From an uncultured Actinomyces sp. (GTDB lineage Bacteria; Actinomycetota; Actinomycetes; Actinomycetales; Actinomycetaceae): a stretch of DNA of 18,389 bases. The position numbers were made by a program, and so were the translations under genes. The notes below the pieces were generated by a model, which did not search any database, was not told the origin of the DNA, and was given only the letters and a program-made list of their open reading frames with translations. Of the stretch, positions 12,011 to 18,389 are shown piece by piece. Where the stretch lies: positions 1 to 18,389 of the forward strand of contig CALEXZ010000043.1 of NCBI GenBank assembly GCA_937926195.1, written 5' to 3'. Position 1 is the stretch's first letter. Each line of letters starts with the position of its first letter.

Positions 12011-12349
12011 ATGCCGCGACGAGTCTGCTCCACACCCGGCTGCCCCAAGCTCATCCCCGCCGGCACACGCCGATGCCCCACCCACGCACGCGACCACGAG
12101 CGCGCACGAGGCACATCCACCACACGCGGTTACGACACCACACACCAGAGAGAGCGCCGCCACACCGCCACCCTCATCGCCCAGGCCCACGCCGCCGGCC
12201 AGCCCATCCTCTGCGCACGCTGCAGGCAGCCCATCACACCCACGGACGCATGGGACCTCGACCATGCCGACGACCGCCGCCACTACCTCGGACCAGCACA
12301 CGCCAGTTGCAACCGTCGCGCAGGCGGCCTTCGATCACACATGTCCTAA
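12011..12349 (+). CDS. HNH endonuclease
   Basis: 112 aa, AGGAGA six bases before the ATG. An N-terminal Cys/His cluster (Cys6, Cys11, Cys22, His25) is followed by the HNH domain: CARC (68-71), WDLDHADD with His85, and YLGPAHASCNRRAGG with His97 and Asn101; Cys100 completes the second zinc pair. Phage HNH proteins beside the terminase genes (for example HK97 gp74) are known to work with terminase in specific cos cleavage, and this gene sits directly before the packaging genes. It nicks or cuts double-stranded DNA with a divalent metal. Frames starting upstream at 11917-11921 lack a ribosome site. Confidence 0.85.
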   Translation: MPRRVCSTPGCPKLIPAGTRRCPTHARDHERARGTSTTRGYDTTHQRERRHTATLIAQAHAAGQPILCARCRQPITPTDAWDLDHADDRRHYLGPAHASCNRRAGGLRSHMS

Positions 12350-12577
12350 CATACCAACGTCCTTACAAACGACCTGACATTCGAGTCAAATGTCCAGACA
12401 TACCCCCCCAGGGGGGAGGGTGACACAACGACTGGTACACAGACCGCCGGTGAGGTGTCTCCATAGTGCGGAGGGTTCAAACATCCGCGACCTGGCCCTT
12501 CTGCCCCTGTTTCGATGCGCCTGGCGCGATGCCATGTGCGCACTGTTCTGGCGCGATGCCGGAGGAAGGAGTGATTC
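12350..12577 (+). promoter_or_regulatory. Candidate cos / terminase-binding region
   Basis: A 228-base gap between HNH and small terminase, the usual cos position in actinobacteriophages. It contains GACATT/AATGTC (12376-12394), ATGTC-CA-GACAT (12390-12401), a C7-A-G6 tract (12403-12416) and an exact 13-bp direct repeat CTGGCGCGATGCC at 12521-12533 and 12548-12560. Part of it is AT-rich compared with the genome. No gene is supported here. Confidence 0.45.
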
Positions 12578-13099
12578 ATGGCTTCTGGTGGCGCCCGTGC
12601 TGTCTCGGGTCCTGCCCCGTCGGCGTCTTCTGCTCGTAGTGACCGGCGTGGCCTCACGTTTCGCGTTCTTCCTGCGTCTGGCTACCACGGTCCTGTTCCT
12701 GAGTTCCCGCTTGAGCCGCCTCAGGCCCGCCCGGATCGTGACGGTGTTGCCTCGGCGTCTCAGACTGACGCGTTGGAGCGTGCCGAGGCTCGCCTGTGGG
12801 TGTTTGCGTGGTCTCTTCCGCAGGCCGTTGCGTGGGCGTCGGAGCCGTGGCGTGTGTACTCGGTGGCGCAGTGGGTTCGTGTGGCGGCGCTCTGTGAGAT
12901 GCCGGGGGCGTCGGCGGCGGATCGGACGGCGATGCTGCGTCTTCAGGAGGAGATTGGTCTGACGGGGCCGGGGCTTGCTCGTAACGGGTGGGTCATCGGT
13001 GATCCTGAGGTGCCGGATGCTGCTGTCGAGTCGGCGAAGCGGCGGCCTGGCTCGTCTCGCAGCAGGATGAAGGTCATCAGTGGTGGCCGCGATGGATGA
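12578..13099 (+). CDS. terS: Terminase small subunit
   Basis: 173 aa, AAGGAG seven bases before the ATG. The N-terminus is basic and Ser/Ala/Pro-rich; the core WVFAWSLPQAVAWASEPWRV then YSVAQWVRVAALCEM and the helix DRTAMLRLQEEIGLTGPGLA are typical of actinophage small terminases, where 'QEEIGLTP.GL..L.W.I' ends the helical oligomerisation part. It should recognise cos/pac DNA and deliver it to the large subunit. The gene overlaps the large terminase by 20 bases and follows the candidate cos region, which agrees with the role. Confidence 0.85.
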   Translation: MASGGARAVSGPAPSASSARSDRRGLTFRVLPASGYHGPVPEFPLEPPQARPDRDGVASASQTDALERAEARLWVFAWSLPQAVAWASEPWRVYSVAQWVRVAALCEMPGASAADRTAMLRLQEEIGLTGPGLARNGWVIGDPEVPDAAVESAKRRPGSSRSRMKVISGGRDG

Positions 13100-14729
13100 G
13101 CCGCGCCCGCTGGCGCTCGACTTCGACCCGATGCTGACGCTCGGGTTCGTCGTCACGGACTGGGTTGAGCACCACTGCACTGTCCCGTCTGGCGTGTACG
13201 AGGGTGAGGGCCTGGTGTTCAACGGCTGGCAGCTGTTCTGCGCGGCGAACCACTACCGGGTGAGGGCTGATGCTGTTGCTGACGCTCGCCGGCTGGTTGC
13301 GCCGTTCACCTACAGGCGTAGCGTGCTGGTCGGCCCGCAGAAGTCGGGGAAGTCTCCGTGGGCGGCTGCGATGGCGCTCGCGGAGGGGGTGGGGCCGACG
13401 ACGTTCGCCGGGTTCGCTGTTGGCGGTGAGGCGTACAGGTGCTCGGAGCACGGCTGCGGCTGTGGCTGGGAGTACGAGTATGAGCCTGGTGAGGCGATGG
13501 GGGCGCCGAGGCGTAAGTCGCTGATCGCGCTTCTCGCCGTGGCTGAGGAGCAGACCCAGAACGTCTACGAGCCGTTGCAGTCGATGATCCGGTCTGGGCC
13601 TCTGGACGACTTCGTGAAGGTCCGTGAGGGGTTCATTCGTCTGCCGAACGCGGGAATGATCGTCCCGGTGACCTCGGCGGCGAGGTCGAAGCTCGGTCGT
13701 CCGTTCACGTCGGCGATCGCGGATGAGTCTGGCCTGTACACGGCTCGCAATGGTGTGCTGTCGACGTGGCAGACGATCCGTCGTGGTGTGGCCGGCATGC
13801 AGGGGCGGACTATCGAGCTGACGAACCCGTGGGATCCGATGGAGAACAGTGCGGCTCAGCAGGCGTTCCAGTCGCGGACGTCGGATGTGTTCCGTTTCTA
13901 CGAGAAGCCGCCATCGCACCTGGATTACGGGAAGGTGCGGGATCGGCACAAGATCCACGTGTTCGTGTATGCGTCGTCGCCGTGGGTTGACCCGAAGGCG
14001 ATCGACGCGGAGGCAGCCGAGCTCGTGGAGACGGACCCTACGCAGGCGGAGAGGTTCTTCGGGAACCGGCTTGTGCAGGGTAAGGGGTCGTTCCTGACGA
14101 CGAAGACGTGGTCTGAGAGGACGGTCGACGTCGTTGTTCCTGACGGGGCGAGGGTCGCGATCGGTTTCGACGGAAGCAGGTCCGGTGACTGGACGACGCT
14201 TCGGTGCGAGACGGTTGACGGGCACCGGTTCACTCCGACGTACGGCCCGGATTCGAGGCCGACGTTCTGGAATCCTGAGGAGTGGCCTGAGAACCGCATC
14301 CCGCGCGGTGAGGTCAACGCGGCTGTTGACGAGATCATGCGCCGTTACGACGTCGGCAGGATGTACGTGGATCCTCGCCACTGGGAGACGCAGGCTGATG
14401 CTTGGTCGGCCCGGTACGGCGAGGAAGTGGTGGTCCAGTGGCCGACGAATCAGATCGGTCGCATGTTCCCGGCGCTGGTCCGCTACCGGGAGGACCTTGC
14501 TGAGGGGCTGACGACGCACAGCATGGATCCGACGATGGAGGCTCATGCTCTCAACGCGAGGATGGTCGCTAAGCCGGGCGACAAGTTCATTCTGGGGAAG
14601 CCTGCTGAGCACCAGAAGATCGACATGCTGATGGCTGACGTGCTTGCTCATGAGGCGGCGTCAGACATGCGGGCCCTCGGGTGGGGCAAGGAGGAGCAGA
14701 CGAACGCCGTCGTGTGTTTCGGCTGGTAG
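13080..14729 (+). CDS. terL: Terminase large subunit
   Basis: 549 aa from GTG 13080 (an ATG at 13092 is an alternative start). ATPase part: Walker A VGPQKSGKS (84-92), Walker B AIADE (212-216) and the coupling motif ELTNPWDP (about 246-253). Nuclease part: GFDGSRSGDW (Asp364), MYVDPRHW (Asp431) and HQKIDMLMADVLAHEA (Asp515/Asp520), the three acidic sites of the RNase H-like fold. A Cys-rich insert (CSEHGCGCGW, 121-130) may bind zinc. It powers DNA packaging into the prohead and cuts the concatemer. The length is normal for the family. Confidence 0.95.
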   Translation: MVAAMDEPRPLALDFDPMLTLGFVVTDWVEHHCTVPSGVYEGEGLVFNGWQLFCAANHYRVRADAVADARRLVAPFTYRRSVLVGPQKSGKSPWAAAMALAEGVGPTTFAGFAVGGEAYRCSEHGCGCGWEYEYEPGEAMGAPRRKSLIALLAVAEEQTQNVYEPLQSMIRSGPLDDFVKVREGFIRLPNAGMIVPVTSAARSKLGRPFTSAIADESGLYTARNGVLSTWQTIRRGVAGMQGRTIELTNPWDPMENSAAQQAFQSRTSDVFRFYEKPPSHLDYGKVRDRHKIHVFVYASSPWVDPKAIDAEAAELVETDPTQAERFFGNRLVQGKGSFLTTKTWSERTVDVVVPDGARVAIGFDGSRSGDWTTLRCETVDGHRFTPTYGPDSRPTFWNPEEWPENRIPRGEVNAAVDEIMRRYDVGRMYVDPRHWETQADAWSARYGEEVVVQWPTNQIGRMFPALVRYREDLAEGLTTHSMDPTMEAHALNARMVAKPGDKFILGKPAEHQKIDMLMADVLAHEAASDMRALGWGKEEQTNAVVCFGW

Positions 14730-14773
14730 CCCCGACAGGGGGTGGTGACAAGAACGAAGAGAGGGAATGCACT

Positions 14774-16111
14774 GTGCTGACCGAGGAGGAGAACGCGGCC
14801 GTGGGCCGCCTCCGGAGGAAGATCTCCCACAAGCATCGGGACGGGGAGCGCCTGAGCGCCTACTACGAGGGGGCACAGCGCCTGGTGCATCTGGGGCTCG
14901 CGGTCCCTGAGGAGCTCAGGAAGTTCGAGACCGTCCTGAACATCCCCCGGATGGCGGTGGACGAGGTTGAGCGGCGCCTTGATGTGAGGTCGCTTCGTCT
15001 TCCTGGCGAGTCGAAGCCGTCGGATGCGCTTATGGCCCTGTGGGACGGCAACGACCTGGCAGAGACGGTCCCGCTCGTGGTCAAGGACGCGCTCATATAC
15101 GGGCGGGGGTTCATGTCGGTGGGGGGCAACCCTGATCGTCCTGACATGCCGCTCATCCGTGCCGAGCATGCTCCTGATATCGCGGTGGAGACGGACCTCC
15201 GTACTGGGCGGATCGTGTGGGCTCTGCGCGAGTACAGGGACGAGTACGACAGTCGTCGTGCAGCGACCCTCTACAGTCCGCACCAGATCGTTTGGCTCGT
15301 TCTCGACCGTGGCAGGTGGGTTGAGGAGGCGCGTGCGCCTCACTCTCTCGGCCGGGTTCCTGTCGTCCAGTTCGTCAACCGTGCCCGCACAGGCGCGAAG
15401 TTCGCTGACGGGACGTCTGAGATGGCGGACGTGATCGCCCTGACTGATGCGATCGCCCGCCAGATCACGAACCTCCAGGTCGCTGCTGAGGCGAACGCGA
15501 TGCCACAGAAGTACGTGGTGGGCGCGTCGGCGAAGGACTTCAGGGACAAGAAGGGCAATCCGATGCCGACGTGGCAGTCCTACTTCACGTCGGTGTGGGG
15601 CATCACGAACAAGGACGCGAAGGCCGGGACGTTCACGGCGGCGAGCCTCGACAACTTCCACAACAGCGTGAACCACATGTTCAAGTGGGCGGCTGCCGTG
15701 CTCGGCCTACCTCTTCGCTATGCCGCGCAGGACACCAACCAGCCGGCGGCCGAGGGGGCGATCCGCGCGGACGAGTCGCGTCTGATCAAGAACTGTGAGC
15801 GCAAGCAGGCCGCCTTCGGGAATGCGCTGGGGTCTCTCATGGGAATGGCCCTGTACGTCGCCGAGGGTGGTGCTGTCGACGTCGACCGTATCGCCACGAC
15901 CTGGTATGACGCCGGGACGCCTACCTATGCGCAGCGTGCTGACGCGACGCAGAAGCTGGCCGCTGGCGTGCCCATTCTGTCCCGCGAGGGGGCGTGGGAG
16001 GAGATGGGGTGGTCTCCTGATCGGATGGAGATCGAGCGGAGGCGTTTCGCCGCCCAGGAGGCTGACCCGTTCCTTGACCGGCTATCGGAGAAGATCGGCA
16101 ACGTGACGTGA
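14774..16111 (+). CDS. Portal protein (SPP1 Gp6-like)
   Basis: 445 aa from the GTG at 14774, with a purine-rich AGAGAGGGA upstream; a frame from 14681 overlaps terL and has no ribosome site. Conserved parts: LSAYYEGAQRLVHLGLAVPE then LRKFETVLNIPRMAVDEVER near the start, DALIYGRGFMSVGG (about 112-125), the wing and crown region, and the C-terminal GLPLRYAAQDTNQPAAEGAI and SREGAWEEMGWSPDRMEIER. These are typical of the Gp6-type dodecameric portal, the DNA channel at the capsid vertex. Its stop overlaps the start of the MuF-type gene (GTGA). Confidence 0.9.
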   Translation: MLTEEENAAVGRLRRKISHKHRDGERLSAYYEGAQRLVHLGLAVPEELRKFETVLNIPRMAVDEVERRLDVRSLRLPGESKPSDALMALWDGNDLAETVPLVVKDALIYGRGFMSVGGNPDRPDMPLIRAEHAPDIAVETDLRTGRIVWALREYRDEYDSRRAATLYSPHQIVWLVLDRGRWVEEARAPHSLGRVPVVQFVNRARTGAKFADGTSEMADVIALTDAIARQITNLQVAAEANAMPQKYVVGASAKDFRDKKGNPMPTWQSYFTSVWGITNKDAKAGTFTAASLDNFHNSVNHMFKWAAAVLGLPLRYAAQDTNQPAAEGAIRADESRLIKNCERKQAAFGNALGSLMGMALYVAEGGAVDVDRIATTWYDAGTPTYAQRADATQKLAAGVPILSREGAWEEMGWSPDRMEIERRRFAAQEADPFLDRLSEKIGNVT

Positions 16112-17445
16112 GCGTTCCTGATGCTGCTGCGCGGCATTACGTGCAGGTGCTAGAGTTGCAGACGCAAGGGGTGGCAGCCGTGCGTCGAGCGTGGGCTGCG
16201 GTGAACCCTGCGATGATTCGCCGTTCATGGGACGCTGCCGCCCAGCCGCTCACTCGCACGTTGAGATCGTTGCAGTGGCATGCGGCTCTTGCGGGAAGCA
16301 CCTATGGGGCTCTGACCCTGGCGCAGCAGGGGACGTACGTCGCCCCTTCGGCGTTGGCGATTCCGTCGTCGTTCGTCGGCTGGTTCATCGACGACGACAG
16401 CCCGCTGGAGCAGGTGGATCTGTCGTCCGTGGTCAGTGGGGCGAGCGTTCAGGCTCTCACCCGGATCAAGGCCGGCGACGGCACCCGGAACGCACTCGCC
16501 GCCGCTCGCCGGGCCGTCGAGACCGTCGCGGTGACGGCGGTCGCTGATGCTGCCAGGCAGGCAGCGTCGGTCGACGTCGTCACACGCCCAGGGGTGGGGT
16601 ACGTGCGAATGCTCAACCCTCCCTCCTGTGCACGTTGTGTGGTGCTCGCAGGGCGCTTCTACCGGTGGAACGCCGGGTTCCGCCGACACCCGAACTGCGA
16701 CTGCGTCCACGTCCTGGCGACCAGCAGGAGCACGGCCGGGGCGATCCGCGAGGGGCTCATCACGGACCCCTACGAGTACTTCAACAGCCTGTCTGAGGCG
16801 GATCAGGACCGGCTCTTCACCCGCTCTGGCGCCCAGGCGATACGAGACGGCGCAGACGTCTACCAGGTGGTCAACTCCCGGCGTGGAGTCGCAGCCGCCA
16901 ACAGCCGCCGGCGCATGCCGGCTGAGGCCAGGCGTCACTGGACCCTTGAAGGGGCGAGCCGGCGGGGACACTACTACTCCCAGCAGGGCGGGCGCCGCCC
17001 GTTCCGGCTCACCCCGGAAGGGGTGTACGCGAAGGCGACGAGCCGTGCGGACGCGATCCGTCTCCTCACTGAGAACGGGTACATCCTGCCTGACGGGCAG
17101 GTGTCGGGCGGATCCCTGCGCGGGGCCCACTACGAGGGGTACGGGTCGCTCGGTCACGGAGGTGATCGTCGGGCTGCCGTCGACGCCGTACTGAGGGCCC
17201 GTGAGTCCGGCGTGAGAAACCCGAGCTCCCGCTACACGATGACAGCTGCTGAGCGTCGCGTGGCTGATGCCCGATGGAACTGGGATCTTGCCCGCATGGG
17301 GATCGATCCGACGTCGTCTGGCGCGGTCGAGCTGCGGGGTGGTTCGCAGGTGCGCGGAACCATCCGGCCTGCGCCCCCTGGGCTCGCCGCCGAGTACGAG
17401 CGCACCTACAGGTATCTCCTGGCCCGAAACGGGCAGGTGTACTGA
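16108..17445 (+). CDS. MuF-type minor head protein
   Basis: 445 aa from a GTG overlapping the portal stop. The first 160 residues are helical; a Cys-containing core follows: VGYVRMLNPPSCARCVVLAG (Cys174xxCys177), FYRWNAGFRRHPNCDCVHVL (His194, Cys197, Cys199), the zinc-site pattern of MuF/SPP1 gp7-like proteins of actinophages. The remaining C-terminal part (about 215-445: TDPYEYFNSLSEADQDRLFT..., then a Gly/Arg-rich segment) is longer than in the minimal family and may be an extra domain. MuF-type proteins are injected or internal head proteins associated with the portal. No protease motif is seen. Confidence 0.8.
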   Translation: MSVPDAAARHYVQVLELQTQGVAAVRRAWAAVNPAMIRRSWDAAAQPLTRTLRSLQWHAALAGSTYGALTLAQQGTYVAPSALAIPSSFVGWFIDDDSPLEQVDLSSVVSGASVQALTRIKAGDGTRNALAAARRAVETVAVTAVADAARQAASVDVVTRPGVGYVRMLNPPSCARCVVLAGRFYRWNAGFRRHPNCDCVHVLATSRSTAGAIREGLITDPYEYFNSLSEADQDRLFTRSGAQAIRDGADVYQVVNSRRGVAAANSRRRMPAEARRHWTLEGASRRGHYYSQQGGRRPFRLTPEGVYAKATSRADAIRLLTENGYILPDGQVSGGSLRGAHYEGYGSLGHGGDRRAAVDAVLRARESGVRNPSSRYTMTAAERRVADARWNWDLARMGIDPTSSGAVELRGGSQVRGTIRPAPPGLAAEYERTYRYLLARNGQVY

Positions 17446-17523
17446 CCCGATGCTTCCTGCGGCCGCGAGGGCCGTACGGGAATCCAACTGGGCGCGATGC
17501 CCACTACCGAGAGGGACACCCAC

Positions 17524-18081
17524 ATGCGCGGGCGCAACCGTTTCCTGATGTTCATCACCACCGCGGACGAGTCCACCGGCGGCGGAGACGCTGCTGCAGT
17601 GGGCTCCGCTAAGGAGCCTGCCGAGGGATCGTCCGTCCAGAAGCCCGCCGACGATGCGGTACTCGGGGAGGGCGGCAAGAAGGCCATCGCCGCTGAGCGT
17701 GAGGCGAGGAAGGCGGCCGAGCGTGATCTCGCTGCCGCTCATCAGGCTCTCCAGGAGATGACCCGCAAGCATGAGGAGGCTGCCCAGAACCTCACCACCG
17801 CCACCCAGGAGCGCGATGCTCTGCGTCTGGCGAACGAGCGTGTGGCTGCGGCGGTCGCCAACGGTCTTCCTCTCGAACTCGCGGACCGACTCAGGGGAAG
17901 CACCCCTGAGGAGATCCAGCAGGACGCTGCCGACTTCAAGGCTCTCATCCCCAACGCCTCGACAGCGGGGCGTCAGGTGCTTCCCCCGGACCCCTCCCAG
18001 GGGCGCGGTTCCGGCGGAAAGGGCTCGGGCTCTGTCGCTGCTGGCCGCGACCTCTACCAGCAGACCCACTCAAAGGAGTAG
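17524..18081 (+). CDS. Capsid scaffolding protein
   Basis: 185 aa from ATG 17524, preceded by GAGAGGGA eight bases upstream (ATG 17497 has none). Low-complexity acidic start, then a long charged coiled coil (about 50-120: KKAIAAEREARKAAERDLAA...HQALQEMTRKHEEAAQNLTT...RDALRLANERVAAAVANGLP), then LADRLRGSTPEEIQQDAADF and a Gly/Ser-rich tail. This matches the DUF4355-like scaffold layout and stands at the usual place, directly before the capsid genes. It guides prohead assembly and is later removed. The 'LPLELADRLRG.T.EE...DA' motif is typical of actinophage scaffolds. Confidence 0.85.
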   Translation: MRGRNRFLMFITTADESTGGGDAAAVGSAKEPAEGSSVQKPADDAVLGEGGKKAIAAEREARKAAERDLAAAHQALQEMTRKHEEAAQNLTTATQERDALRLANERVAAAVANGLPLELADRLRGSTPEEIQQDAADFKALIPNASTAGRQVLPPDPSQGRGSGGKGSGSVAAGRDLYQQTHSKE

Positions 18082-18084
18082 AAC

Positions 18085-18389
18085 ATGAGGCTCAAGACCG
18101 AGTCGTTCGGCTCTGGCGACATGTCCTGGCTGGGGTCCAGCCACGGCATCCGCAACGCCAGGACCGTCACCATCGACCCCACCGCCTTCACCAGCAAGGT
18201 GAAGAACGGGGTCATCCCCTCCGGCACGCCCGTGACGATCACGGGCGGCACGGCCACGCCGTACGCGGGGACCGGGAAGTTCTCCGGCTTCCTGCTCACT
18301 GACCAGCCCGGCAGCGGCGGCAAGATCGCCGCACCGGTCATCGACCACGGTCGAGTCAAGGTCAAGTCGCTCCCGGAGACGTTCACGCC
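18085..18389 (+). CDS. Head decoration-like protein, N-terminal part (runs off the window)
   Basis: The ATG at 18085 has AAAGGAG nine bases upstream and starts three bases after the scaffold stop; about 101 residues are visible. MRLKTESFGSGDMSWLGSSH, then GIRNARTVTIDPTAFTSKVK, NGVIPSGTPVTITGG and GFLLTDQPGSGGKIAAPVID describe a beta-rich fold with the 'l.kG..l..G..v...' pattern of lambda gpD-type decoration proteins common between scaffold and major capsid genes in actinophages. It would stabilise the expanded shell. An N-terminal piece of the major capsid protein is less likely because no HK97-type helix start is seen. Confidence 0.65.
   Translation, partial: MRLKTESFGSGDMSWLGSSHGIRNARTVTIDPTAFTSKVKNGVIPSGTPVTITGGTATPYAGTGKFSGFLLTDQPGSGGKIAAPVIDHGRVKVKSLPETFT

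Noticed and set aside
12476..12490. GGGTTCAAACATCC resembling a tRNA T-arm
   Set aside because: No matching acceptor, D or anticodon arms could be built around it.
13077..14651. Long minus-strand open frame (524 codons) opposite the large terminase
   Set aside because: Arg/Pro/His-rich product typical of the antisense frame of a GC-rich gene; the + strand shows clear terminase motifs.
16225..18069. Long minus-strand open frame (614 codons) opposite the head genes
   Set aside because: Spans three + strand genes with recognisable domains and has no ribosome site or known motif.

Overview
The window is a GC-rich stretch of a tailed-phage genome, probably a siphovirus prophage or temperate phage of a high-GC actinobacterium. 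An Actinomyces-like host is a guess from protein style only. Evidence for a phage is the gene order: replication initiator, SSB, many small genes joined by ATGA/GTGA overlaps, HNH endonuclease, small and large terminase, Gp6-type portal, MuF-type head protein, scaffold, then a capsid decoration-like protein running off the right end. All of these are on the + strand.

Left arm (1-5483, + strand): the end of a DUF4326-type protein, a replication protein whose own gene carries 11-bp direct repeats (a lambda-O-like origin candidate) and an 8-bp tandem repeat, an unknown protein, SSB with an in-frame upstream extension, a modular PGDWII-type protein, two small proteins (one a zinc finger), a MazG-like protein and a protein with a zinc-ribbon-like part and a C-terminal helix-turn-helix. 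The run ends at a perfect 13-bp-stem hairpin at 5548-5578.

A gene-poor stretch (5484-6489) follows. It holds the hairpin, three 19-bp tandem repeats, a pair of 16-bp AT-rich direct repeats and a minus-strand terminator-like hairpin. It may hold attP, an operator or an origin element, but I cannot assign it.

Centre (6401-11916, all genes on the - strand): an unusual tandem array. Reading in transcription order (right to left): leader 3 - X1 - A1 - recombinase B1 - HTH C1 - terminator/leader 2 - X2 - A2 - B2 - C2 - terminator/leader 1 - X3 - small membrane protein - terminator. The A(3' part)-B-C-terminator-leader block is present twice as a 1,819-bp repeat with only one base difference seen, while X1, X2 and X3 are unrelated short proteins. 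Each X gene sits behind the same terminator/promoter leader. That leader contains a perfect 14-8-14 inverted repeat that works on paper as an intrinsic terminator, but also has the layout of a tyrosine-recombinase core site. The array looks like a moron-type cassette series carrying its own recombinase and an autoregulator-like HTH protein. The X and A proteins are candidates for host-interaction or anti-defence roles, by position only.

Right arm (12011-18389, + strand): HNH endonuclease, a 228-bp repeat-rich gap that is a candidate cos/terminase-binding region, then packaging and head genes. No tRNA, rRNA, CRISPR array or insertion sequence was found.
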